A stretch of 5,554 nucleotides of DNA from Thermoplasmata archaeon (lineage in GTDB: Archaea > Thermoplasmatota > E2 > DHVEG-1), in assembly GCA_003649845.1 (NCBI GenBank), contig QMTB01000108.1:1-5554 (forward strand). Direction: 5' to 3'. This document shows, one piece after another, positions 1 to 5,312 of this stretch. The translations under genes and the position numbers were made by a program. The notes under the pieces were generated by a model. That model was given only the letters and a program-made list of their open reading frames with translations. It made no database searches and had not been told where the DNA came from. The stretch's first letter is position 1; each line of letters opens with the position of its first letter.

Positions 1-1
1 G

Positions 2-103
2 GGGGCACACGCAGTTGGTACTGCGTGTAAATTGTTGAAAAAATGGGTATTGAAGAACCTTATGAAAAATTATAAGGAACAGATGAGTTTAGGAGAGGGT
101 TAG
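2..103 (+). CDS. C-terminal end of an unidentified gene, cut by the window edge, possible frameshift
   Basis: The frame starting at base 2 is open from the window edge to a TAG at 101-103. It begins GAHAVGTACKLLKK, which looks like a real Ala/Gly-rich helix near the end of an enzyme. I do not recognise the family. After the six-A run at 38-43 this frame reads WVLKNLMKNYKEQ and on to the TAG. One extra A in that run would instead give the more protein-like ending MGIEEPYEKL and a TAA at 73-75. A one-base deletion, an assembly error in the homopolymer, or simply an ordinary tail are all possible. The short length makes even the coding call uncertain. Confidence 0.4.
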   Translation, partial: GAHAVGTACKLLKKWVLKNLMKNYKEQMSLGEG

Positions 104-145
104 TAAAACTGCAAAAGTTTTGTAACAGGATTTAGAGAAAAACGC

Positions 146-190
146 TTTTTGATATATGCAGATAGAGATTGATCCAAAAGATATTTTTTC
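146..190 (+). terminator. T-tract terminator candidate after the left-edge gene
   Basis: A T5 run (146-150) and a T6 run (184-189) lie 40 to 115 bases downstream of the possible stops of the left-edge gene. Archaeal transcription can stop at oligo-T tracts without a hairpin, and I see no convincing stem here. The rest of 104-273 holds no gene I can support. Confidence 0.3.
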
Positions 191-273
191 TAAAACTCTA
201 GATCTTGAATAGTTGAATTTCCCGTAAACTATTTATTAGATGAGTTGGTATAGTATTTATTGGTAGAGAGGTC

Positions 274-675
274 GTGGCAGTTAACAGTTACAATAAAACT
301 AAAATGGAGGTTTTTTCGAAGCTATGGATAGGAGATGACCATAGTTTTAGATGCCCAGAATGTGGTGGCCAACTTATTGTTATACAAGCTGAACCTCTAG
401 AGAGTTATGATACTCCCGCTACTAAATATGAAACAGTTATTGAATGTTCATCCTGCTCTTACCATGCGAGAGCAGAGTCTTATACTATTCTCGGTAGTGT
501 AAAAGATTTTGATATGGAACATATAGAGGTATCTGGATGGTCTGAAAGCGGTAGTAGATTTGTATACAAATATGAACATCTCGTGGATTATAATCTACTA
601 AGTAAACTTAGGAAAACAGGCGATATTGTTGAATTTCTAATAGTAGATGATTATGTAATTCAAGTTATCGGTTGA
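274..675 (+). CDS. Small zinc-ribbon protein of unknown function
   Basis: This 133-aa protein has one clear zinc-binding signature: CPEC at residues 27-30 and CSSC at 58-61, about 27 residues apart, as in single zinc ribbons. Residues 78-107 are mixed hydrophobic and charged. The C-terminus (about 111-133) has alternating hydrophobic residues in GDIVEFLIVDDYVIQVIG, which looks like paired beta strands, perhaps OB-like. There is no signal peptide or membrane segment, so it is probably cytosolic. I do not recognise the family; zinc ribbons with a beta-rich tail often bind nucleic acid or protein partners, but this is only inference. The start is uncertain. The GTG at 274 has GAGAGGT at 266-272 only one base away, too close for a normal Shine-Dalgarno. 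An in-frame ATG at 304 (residue 11) has no such site but could be leaderless. TATA-like stretches at 228-238 and 249-261 would each favour a different start. It ends with TGA and appears to be a single-gene unit. Confidence 0.8.
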   Translation: MAVNSYNKTKMEVFSKLWIGDDHSFRCPECGGQLIVIQAEPLESYDTPATKYETVIECSSCSYHARAESYTILGSVKDFDMEHIEVSGWSESGSRFVYKYEHLVDYNLLSKLRKTGDIVEFLIVDDYVIQVIG

Positions 676-702
676 TATCACTTCTAATTTTAGTGTAAAA
701 AT

Positions 703-715
703 AACACCAAGTGTT
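703..715 (+). promoter_or_regulatory. Palindrome overlapping the TATA box upstream of the 758 small frame
   Basis: AACAC-CAA-GTGTT is a perfect 5-3-5 palindrome. It covers the position expected for the BRE (TFB contact) and runs into the TATA box at 714-722. A protein bound here would compete with TBP/TFB, so it is a plausible operator. A palindrome this short can occur by chance in AT-rich DNA. Confidence 0.3.
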
Positions 716-722
716 TATATAG
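714..722 (+). promoter_or_regulatory. Archaeal TATA box for the 758-829 unit
   Basis: TTTATATAG lies 26 bases before the GGTGA core at 748. Archaeal transcription usually starts about 25 bases downstream of the TATA centre, here near 743, giving a leader of roughly 15 bases ending in a well-placed Shine-Dalgarno before the ATG at 758. It lies about 40 bases past the stop of the zinc-ribbon gene. Confidence 0.5.
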
Positions 723-747
723 TAGAAGCAGTAAATTTTTGATTAGT

Positions 748-752
748 GGTGA
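748..752 (+). promoter_or_regulatory. Strong Shine-Dalgarno before the 23-codon frame
   Basis: GGTGA matches the anti-Shine-Dalgarno at the archaeal 16S 3' end and sits 5 bases before the ATG at 758. The flanking bases TGAGA (750-754) can also pair with TCTCA (821-825) beyond the hairpin, so the site might be partly sequestered when the downstream RNA folds. Confidence 0.45.
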
Positions 753-757
753 GATAG

Positions 758-829
758 ATGAAAAAGAAGCAGATTCCACAGGAAATACCTATCATATGGG
801 TAAATGTAGTGGAATCATTCTCTCAATAA
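758..829 (+). CDS. Possible 23-aa small protein
   Basis: ATG at 758 to TAA at 827-829 encodes 23 residues: a basic start (MKKKQ), then IPQEIPIIWVNVV, then a polar end. Support comes from context: a TATA box at 714-722, spacing that puts transcription start near 743, and GGTGA five bases before the ATG. That is a better initiation region than most larger genes in this window have. Against it, the frame is very short, I know no family for it, and almost all of it lies in a strong hairpin (772-816). The real product could therefore be an RNA, or the sequence could be the convergent operon's terminator. The hydrophobic middle is too short and polar to be a confident membrane helix. Confidence 0.4.
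   Translation: MKKKQIPQEIPIIWVNVVESFSQ
772..816. other. Two-stem hairpin: structured RNA, mRNA element or convergent terminator
   Basis: GATTCCAC (772-779) pairs perfectly with GTGGAATC (809-816). Inside, after symmetrical six-base loops (780-785 and 803-808), TACCTAT (786-792) pairs with ATGGGTA (796-802) around a CAT loop. The inner stem has one U-G pair when read on the plus strand, which becomes an A-C mismatch on the minus strand, slightly favouring a plus-strand RNA. Read on the minus strand, the outer stem is followed by TGCTTCTTTTT (down to 760). The outer stem starts about 30 bases past the stop of the last leftward gene, so it also resembles a terminator for that operon. I see no ACA box, so an H/ACA guide RNA is not supported. 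Confidence 0.5.
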
Positions 830-838
830 TTCTATTAT

Positions 839-843
839 AAAAA
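839..843 (-). terminator. T5 tract just after the last leftward gene
   Basis: On the minus strand the TGA of the winged-helix gene is followed within three bases by GTTTTTATAA. A T5 tract right after the stop could act as an archaeal oligo-T terminator, with the larger hairpin at 772-816 as a second, stronger stop. Confidence 0.3.
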
Positions 844-846
844 CCC

Positions 847-1161
847 TCAGTAGTACATATAATTATCCTCTTCCTCTCTATCATTGATTCCTATTCTCTT
901 ACCGCGATGATGTTTAATGAATTTATATTGGCGTTTCTTTTGAACGAATTTAAAATCATTTCTAAGTAATCTAATATAGGTTTTATCTGGAAGAGGATCC
1001 AACTGAATTACACCCATTATCTGAAGTTTATATAATGTTTTATCAATTGTTTTCCTTGAGAGATGTAAAGATTTCTCTAGATCTTCAATGGTGATAGGAT
1101 ATTTCTCCTGTAGGATTCTAATAATCTGTTCCTCATAGGTTCCAACTGTTATCTCTATCAT
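847..1161 (-). CDS. Small winged-helix DNA-binding protein encoded with purF
   Basis: This 104-aa protein has the layout of a winged helix-turn-helix: helix 1 about 9-20, helix 2 about 24-31 (TIEDLEKS), a recognition helix about 35-49 (SRKTIDKTLYKLQIMG), and a beta wing about 51-67 (VIQLDPLPDKTYIRLL). The pattern of a hydrophobic helix, a Ser/Arg-rich helix and a 'GVI' strand is usual in MarR-like and related archaeal regulators; I cannot name a specific family. The tail (71-92) is strongly basic (KKRQYKF, HHRGKR), which may add DNA contacts, and the last twelve residues are acidic and Tyr-rich. There is no ligand domain, so any sensing must come from oligomerisation or partners. The ATG lies only 2 bases past the purF TAA, and no Shine-Dalgarno is visible, so translation is probably coupled to purF. 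It may regulate purF or the operon, but that is inference from position. Confidence 0.8.
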   Translation of the reverse strand: MIEITVGTYEEQIIRILQEKYPITIEDLEKSLHLSRKTIDKTLYKLQIMGVIQLDPLPDKTYIRLLRNDFKFVQKKRQYKFIKHHRGKRIGINDREEEDNYMYY

Positions 1162-1163
1162 GA

Positions 1164-2591
1164 TTATTCATACGCTCTTTTTCCTTCTTTATCCTTTTTA
1201 AATAATTCCAATACATCTTTTCTCATCTCAGAAGGATAACCATCTGGAAACTCTATACATCCCTTACATATATCAAACCCAATTACCTCTTGTAAATCAT
1301 TTACACTTATATAGGCTAGGGAATCAGCTCCTATCTCCTTGCATATCTCATCCCAATCTTTTATTCCACCATCTGGTGCACGAGCTATAAATTCTTTCTT
1401 ACTTCTCATATCTATACCTAGATAACATGGAGCTATCAAAGGTGGACAACCTATTCTTATATGAACTTCTTTTGCCCCTGCTTTTCTTATACCTTCTACC
1501 AATCTTCTAACATTTGTACCTCTAACAATAGAATCATCTACAAGAATAACTCTCTTACCCTGTAGAACCGCTCTAAGATAGGAGATTCCTTCTTCTACAA
1601 TTTTATCTCTACTTTCTTGTTTCTGTTGTATAAAAGAACGCTCGGCTTTATCCTTCATGATACCTTCATCTAATGGTATACCAGATTCCCTAGAATAGCC
1701 AAGGGCGTATCTCCTACCTGATTCTGGGACAGGAACTACTATATCTGCATCTACAGGATATTTTTTAGCAAGAACATGTCCAAGTCTCACTCTTATATCA
1801 TGAACGGATCTACCTTTAATACGAGAATCAGGTTTTGCAAAGTATACAAACTCAAACATGCAGGGTTTCTCTCTTCTCCTGATAATTCTCTTCTCATATA
1901 TGTTACCTTCCTTATCGATAACTACTACAGAGCCTCCTGGTATATCTTTTATATATCTGAAGTTTATCTTTTTAAACACCCTTGTTTCAGATGTAAAACA
2001 ATACATTCCATCTTTTTCTCCAAGAACAAGTGGTCTAATCTTTCTAGGATCCGTTATAGCAAATAGATAGGGGTTCTCGCCAGAATCAGTGAGGAATAAA
2101 CTAGAATAACTACCTTTAACCATATTCATAACTTTCTCTGCAGCTTCAAAAATAGTTTCAACAGTAATCTCTTTTTTATATAGCTGATCTGCCATCGGTA
2201 GCAGTAGACATTGTATATCACATTCTGTACGTGGTATTCTCTTTGTCATCTTTTTTATCTCATTGCAATTGATGATATTTCCATTATGTACAGCAGCGAT
2301 GAAAGGATTCACTAGATACTCCGGTTGAGCATTTCTCTTCAAGGATTCTATGTCATCTAGACCGGCTGTCGAATATCTAGTATGACCTATACCTACAAAA
2401 CCAGGTGTATCTATCTTCTTCTCTTCGTTAAATACATCTCTAACTAAACCTGCATCTTTAACTACATGTATATTTCCATCATACGTTAGTTTACCTGCAG
2501 AGGATTGCCCTCTATGTTGAATGGAAAATAAACTATGATATATAAGCCTAGAAACGGGTTTATTCCCAATTATACCAACTATACCACACAT
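1164..2591 (-). CDS. purF: PurF-family amidophosphoribosyltransferase with a divergent flexible loop
   Basis: PurF makes 5-phosphoribosylamine from PRPP and glutamine, the first step of purine synthesis. This 475-aa protein has both domains. The N-terminal class II glutaminase begins MCGIVGIIG, so Cys2 becomes the nucleophile after Met removal and no propeptide is present. GHTRYSTAG (69-77), HNGN (102-105) and an Asp in CDIQ (124-127) match the Arg, Asn/Gly and Asp sites. The phosphoribosyltransferase half has the PRPP loop VILVDDSIVRGTN (348-360) and PVPESG (287-292). Cys244, Cys389, Cys442 and Cys445 fall where Bacillus-type PurF holds a 4Fe-4S cluster. Two usually conserved stretches differ: the NRYxGRTFI catalytic loop is DKAERSFI (314-321), one residue shorter, and the following KLN is GIS (335-337). 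It could thus be a PurF subtype or paralogue. No Shine-Dalgarno precedes the ATG; a TATA box 31 bases upstream implies an almost leaderless mRNA. Confidence 0.9.
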   Translation of the reverse strand: MCGIVGIIGNKPVSRLIYHSLFSIQHRGQSSAGKLTYDGNIHVVKDAGLVRDVFNEEKKIDTPGFVGIGHTRYSTAGLDDIESLKRNAQPEYLVNPFIAAVHNGNIINCNEIKKMTKRIPRTECDIQCLLLPMADQLYKKEITVETIFEAAEKVMNMVKGSYSSLFLTDSGENPYLFAITDPRKIRPLVLGEKDGMYCFTSETRVFKKINFRYIKDIPGGSVVVIDKEGNIYEKRIIRRREKPCMFEFVYFAKPDSRIKGRSVHDIRVRLGHVLAKKYPVDADIVVPVPESGRRYALGYSRESGIPLDEGIMKDKAERSFIQQKQESRDKIVEEGISYLRAVLQGKRVILVDDSIVRGTNVRRLVEGIRKAGAKEVHIRIGCPPLIAPCYLGIDMRSKKEFIARAPDGGIKDWDEICKEIGADSLAYISVNDLQEVIGFDICKGCIEFPDGYPSEMRKDVLELFKKDKEGKRAYE

Positions 2592-2616
2592 GGTTAGTAA
2601 GGTATAGAAAAAGATT

Positions 2617-2634
2617 ATTATATATTTTCCATGG
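2617..2634 (-). promoter_or_regulatory. purF promoter (BRE + TATA), near-leaderless
   Basis: On the minus strand GGAAAATATATAATAA carries a purine-rich BRE-like GGAAAA directly before TATATAA. The TATA centre, near 2622, is about 31 bases from the purF ATG at 2591. Transcription would start within a few bases of the ATG, which agrees with the absence of a Shine-Dalgarno. purF and the winged-helix gene can therefore be transcribed apart from the upstream aminopeptidase operon. Confidence 0.6.
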
Positions 2635-2663
2635 GTTTTCTCTAAATATTTTTAATTAATCCT

Positions 2664-3767
2664 CTATATTAAAAACTCCCCTTTTTTATATATTAATTCA
2701 TCATCGGCATATACTTCGCCATTCTCTCTTAGATCACACATCATATCCCAGTGAAGACTGGATTTATTGACACTACCAGTTTCTGGGTAACCACTTCCAA
2801 GTGCAATATGTATTGTACCGCCTATTTTTTCATCAAATAATGTATTCTTTGTATACTGTTTTATCCCATAGTTTGTACCAAAAGCGAATTCTCCTATTCT
2901 CCTCGCTCCTTCATCCATGTTGAGCATGGTTTCTAAAAATTCTTCTCCTACTGTTGCTTTTGATTTTACTACTTTACCTTTTTCAAACCATAGCTGTATT
3001 CCATCAACTAATCTACCACCATATACAGTTGGAAAAGAATATCTAATATATCCTTCTGCTGTGTTTTCAATTGGTCCAGTAAATATCTCCCCATCTGGAA
3101 AATTTTCTTTACCATAACAGTTTATCCATTTCCTTTTAGATACTGATAGGGTTAGATCGGTATCCTCTGCAATTATATGTATCTTATCCTTTGCTTCTAG
3201 GATATCTATTAGATGCTGTTGTTTCTCTTTTAGTTTCCTCCAGAATTCTACAGGATCTTTTTCATCTACATGAGCTGCTTTAAATAGGAAATCTTCATAT
3301 TCCATTAGAGACATTGAGGCATCCTGTGCTGCAGCATTAGTTGGAAACTGAGTTATACACCATCTGAGTTCTCCTTTAGCTGATCTTTCTAGAAAACGTT
3401 CATGTAACTCTTGTTGAGATCTACTTCTAATAGCTTGTTTCTTAGGATCCATATTAGTCATATATCGTGTATTCTCAGGACTAAGTATACTAAGTCTAAC
3501 ATCTACTTTCTCTAACTCATATTTGATAATAGGTGAAACATAGGTTAATTGTTCCTCTGAAGCATATTTAAAAAATAACTCTGATAGATCTTCAACTCCG
3601 ATTTTAACATATGGATTTGCACCTATTTGCAAAGCTATCTTATATACTTCTTTTATCAGAGGAATTGAAAGATATCCTCCGTTTATCAAAAATAAATCGT
3701 TTTTCTTAATTGATAACGAGTGTCTTACTAATATCTCAGCTAATTTTCTAAGTCTCTCATCAACCAT
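2664..3767 (-). CDS. M29-family metal-dependent aminopeptidase (aminopeptidase T/S type)
   Basis: This 367-aa protein fits peptidase family M29, two-metal aminopeptidases that remove N-terminal residues from peptides in the cytosol. The C-terminal catalytic half has every expected landmark: GEIFTGP (226-232, Glu227), IGEFAFG (291-297, Glu293), IHIALGSGY (319-327, His320 and Tyr327) and LHWDMM (338-343, His339 and Asp341). Their order and most spacings agree with the Glu, Glu, His, Tyr, His, Asp set known for thermophilic members. Residues 1-180 form the N-terminal substrate-entry domain; there is no signal peptide or membrane segment. It is somewhat shorter than bacterial members of about 410 residues. 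The ATG lies 11 bases after the transporter's TAG with no clear Shine-Dalgarno, so it is probably the third gene of the RAM-transporter operon. Its likely job there is to supply free amino acids from peptides. It ends in TAG. Confidence 0.93.
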   Translation of the reverse strand: MVDERLRKLAEILVRHSLSIKKNDLFLINGGYLSIPLIKEVYKIALQIGANPYVKIGVEDLSELFFKYASEEQLTYVSPIIKYELEKVDVRLSILSPENTRYMTNMDPKKQAIRSRSQQELHERFLERSAKGELRWCITQFPTNAAAQDASMSLMEYEDFLFKAAHVDEKDPVEFWRKLKEKQQHLIDILEAKDKIHIIAEDTDLTLSVSKRKWINCYGKENFPDGEIFTGPIENTAEGYIRYSFPTVYGGRLVDGIQLWFEKGKVVKSKATVGEEFLETMLNMDEGARRIGEFAFGTNYGIKQYTKNTLFDEKIGGTIHIALGSGYPETGSVNKSSLHWDMMCDLRENGEVYADDELIYKKGEFLI

Positions 3768-3778
3768 AATAATCTATC

Positions 3779-5020
3779 CTATAGTTTTTCCCATTCTCTT
3801 AGAACAGATTCCCATTTATATTTTTTAATACCCTCAATTTCATTTAGTTTCCTGATAATTTTTTCATAACCTTTTACAAGGGTTCTAGTCCTTATCTTTA
3901 TTATAAAATCATATTTCCCTGCAACAGCAGCTACTCTAGTTACCCCTCTTATATCCCATAGTTTCCTCATAATATCTAATATTGGATACCCGGGTTTCAT
4001 CTCTATAAATATATAGGCTTTAACTAAGGTTAAGGCATAAGATGCTATACCAAGTATCATAAGTATTATACCTATTCCTCTTATAGCTACCATAGTAGGA
4101 TCTGTAGAGAAAGATGGAATTATATTGAGATATGCCAGTATTATAGATACGGGTATAGAGAATATTATAGCTGTTGATTTAACTGCTTGAGTAACACTCG
4201 CTTTACCTATTCCTAATGCCCTTATATATAATACCAGGGAGAAGAAGGTTCCAATACCCATGATGCTAATCCAGTTGAAAAATCTAAAAGCATAGATAAT
4301 ACCATTGAGCAGATGATTCGCTCCACTGGAGATATCATATATTAAAACAATTCCTGATGTTATAAGGAAAGCAAATAGTACATTCCAGAATCTAATATTT
4401 AAAGAATCATTTGGTTTTCCATTGATTTTTAATAATTTTAGTTTCCTCTGGTAGATAGATGATATCATCCAACCTGGGTTTATAACTAGAAATACTATAG
4501 CAAGGGAGAGTAAGTTGATATCCCCTGAGAAGCTTATTGAACCTAGTATAGCTCCAAATGTTACGATTAAAGCAGATTGAACCTCTACTAAGGTAGGCAT
4601 ATCTTTCTCTGTAATTGATTCCATTAAAACTAGATAGAGTATAACCATTTGAGTGAAAGGTATAACCACTGAGGGGTCAGCAAGTATAGATAATAGTATA
4701 TAGTATCCTATAGTTAGAATAGCGTTTCCAAAGGCTGATAATAATTGATATTTTATCTCCTCTCTTCTAATAAAACGTAGGTGATTAAAAGATGGGTCGA
4801 TCGCTTTAGAACCCAAGGATTTATCTTTAAATCTAATTGATAGGATTATTGAGAAGATTAATGCAATTATAACTCCGACAAGGAAACATGCTACTCCAAA
4901 AGCCCATGGATCATGGATAAAAAGAGAGCTAACTACTGCATCTACGCCTGATGCAAAAGCATTAGCAACTGCAGAAGAAAGTGCTAATACATAGAATAGG
5001 TATTTCTTCCTTATAATCAT
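3779..5020 (-). CDS. EamA/DMT-like transporter fused to a C-terminal RAM (Lrp/AsnC ligand-binding) domain
   Basis: The 413-aa protein has about ten hydrophobic helices (roughly 7-24, 39-63, 93-112, 117-134, 146-164, 169-188, 211-229, 249-268, 281-299, 312-332). That number, the two-half arrangement, and stretches such as ADPSVVIPFTQ (114-124) and YIRALGIGKASVTQAVK (265-281) fit the EamA/DMT superfamily, which exports or imports amino acids and other small metabolites. Residues 334-413 then match a RAM domain, the beta-alpha sensor of Lrp/AsnC regulators: AYIFIEMKPG, VAGKYDFIIKI (366-376) and an ending at EIEGIKKY. It lines up with the free RAM protein encoded just upstream. A basic start (MIIRKK) and an even helix number place both ends in the cytoplasm, where the RAM domain could gate transport. 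The ATG overlaps the RAM gene's stop in ATGA, implying coupled translation. The substrate is unknown. I do not recall this fusion as a characterised protein. Confidence 0.87.
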   Translation of the reverse strand: MIIRKKYLFYVLALSSAVANAFASGVDAVVSSLFIHDPWAFGVACFLVGVIIALIFSIILSIRFKDKSLGSKAIDPSFNHLRFIRREEIKYQLLSAFGNAILTIGYYILLSILADPSVVIPFTQMVILYLVLMESITEKDMPTLVEVQSALIVTFGAILGSISFSGDINLLSLAIVFLVINPGWMISSIYQRKLKLLKINGKPNDSLNIRFWNVLFAFLITSGIVLIYDISSGANHLLNGIIYAFRFFNWISIMGIGTFFSLVLYIRALGIGKASVTQAVKSTAIIFSIPVSIILAYLNIIPSFSTDPTMVAIRGIGIILMILGIASYALTLVKAYIFIEMKPGYPILDIMRKLWDIRGVTRVAAVAGKYDFIIKIRTRTLVKGYEKIIRKLNEIEGIKKYKWESVLREWEKL

Positions 5021-5256
5021 AGGGCTATTTCTTTCTCTATAATCTGAGTTGTTGTTTTCTCAACTCCATCTATCATCTGTATTCTATTTGTAACATCTAA
5101 TAATTCCTCTAGATTATCCACTTGAACCCTTACAACTATATCATATTCTCCAGCGACAACAGATATCTTCTCAACATGATCTATTTTCCTCATCTCCTGT
5201 ATAGCTTTATCTGCACTCCCGGGTTTAAGGATAGTCAATATATACGCTGTGATCAT
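5017..5256 (-). CDS. Stand-alone RAM-domain protein (Lrp/AsnC ligand-binding, no DNA-binding domain)
   Basis: This 79-aa protein is a single RAM domain: strand 1 AYILTILKPG (4-13), helix 1 about 14-25, strands 2-3 in KISVVAGEYDIVVRVQV (30-46) with the ligand-site GEYD, helix 2 about 48-60, and strand 4 after DGVEKTTTQ. In full-length Lrp/AsnC regulators this domain binds amino acids and drives dimer-to-octamer assembly. Here no helix-turn-helix is attached, so the protein must act through partners. I chose the ATG at 5256 because GGTGA (5269-5265) lies 8 bases upstream and the family normally begins exactly there. A longer frame from GTG at 5298 would add 14 unrelated residues and cover the palindrome and probable transcription start. 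Its stop overlaps the transporter start (ATGA). The transporter's own RAM tail is a natural interaction partner. Confidence 0.93.
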   Translation of the reverse strand: MITAYILTILKPGSADKAIQEMRKIDHVEKISVVAGEYDIVVRVQVDNLEELLDVTNRIQMIDGVEKTTTQIIEKEIAL

Positions 5257-5264
5257 ACTCTCTT

Positions 5265-5269
5265 TCACC
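5265..5269 (-). promoter_or_regulatory. Shine-Dalgarno that sets the RAM start
   Basis: GGTGA on the minus strand, 8 bases before the ATG at 5256, is a strong archaeal ribosome-binding core. It decides the start in favour of that ATG rather than the upstream GTG codons. Confidence 0.7.
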
Positions 5270-5281
5270 AAACCGTTTTCG

Positions 5282-5296
5282 GGTGCTATCAGCACC
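5282..5296 (-). promoter_or_regulatory. Perfect 15-bp palindrome between TATA box and start: probable operator
   Basis: GGTGCT-ATC-AGCACC is a perfect 6-3-6 palindrome, unusually GC-rich for its surroundings. It starts right after the TATA box (5299-5307) and ends about 12 bases before the Shine-Dalgarno. That puts it at about -19 to -5 relative to the predicted transcription start near 5277, where a bound repressor would block polymerase. If transcription starts further upstream, the same sequence would form a leader hairpin instead. The binding protein is unknown; a conventional Lrp-type or winged-helix dimer is possible. Confidence 0.55.
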
Positions 5297-5297
5297 A

Positions 5298-5308
5298 CTA
5301 TTATAAAG
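5298..5308 (-). promoter_or_regulatory. TATA box of the RAM-transporter-aminopeptidase operon
   Basis: Minus-strand CTTTATAATAG is a good archaeal TATA box, placed just after the stop of the preceding gene (5313). It predicts transcription start near 5277 and a leader of about 20 bases containing the GGTGA site. Confidence 0.55.
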
Positions 5309-5312
5309 CTAT

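Noticed and set aside
156..212. 18-codon frame beginning ATG CAG ATA between the left-edge gene and the zinc-ribbon gene
   Set aside because: No Shine-Dalgarno precedes it, it crosses a T6 tract, and its length is within chance expectation.
751..765. Possible C box (GATGA) of a C/D guide RNA
   Set aside because: The core is incomplete against RUGAUGA and I find no matching D box at the right distance.
772..816. Box H/ACA guide RNA reading of the hairpin
   Set aside because: The internal loops resemble a guide pocket, but there is no ACA after the lower stem and the upper stem is too short for the usual kink-turn.
1776..2070. Two plus-strand open frames inside purF
   Set aside because: They are antisense to conserved PurF sequence and show no domain or ribosome site.
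2917..3117. Plus-strand 66-codon frame inside the aminopeptidase
   Set aside because: It is antisense to the catalytic part of the M29 gene and has no supporting signal.
5257..5298. Longer RAM protein starting at GTG 5298
   Set aside because: It adds 14 residues outside the RAM fold, covers the palindrome and predicted transcription start, and ignores the well-placed GGTGA before the ATG at 5256.
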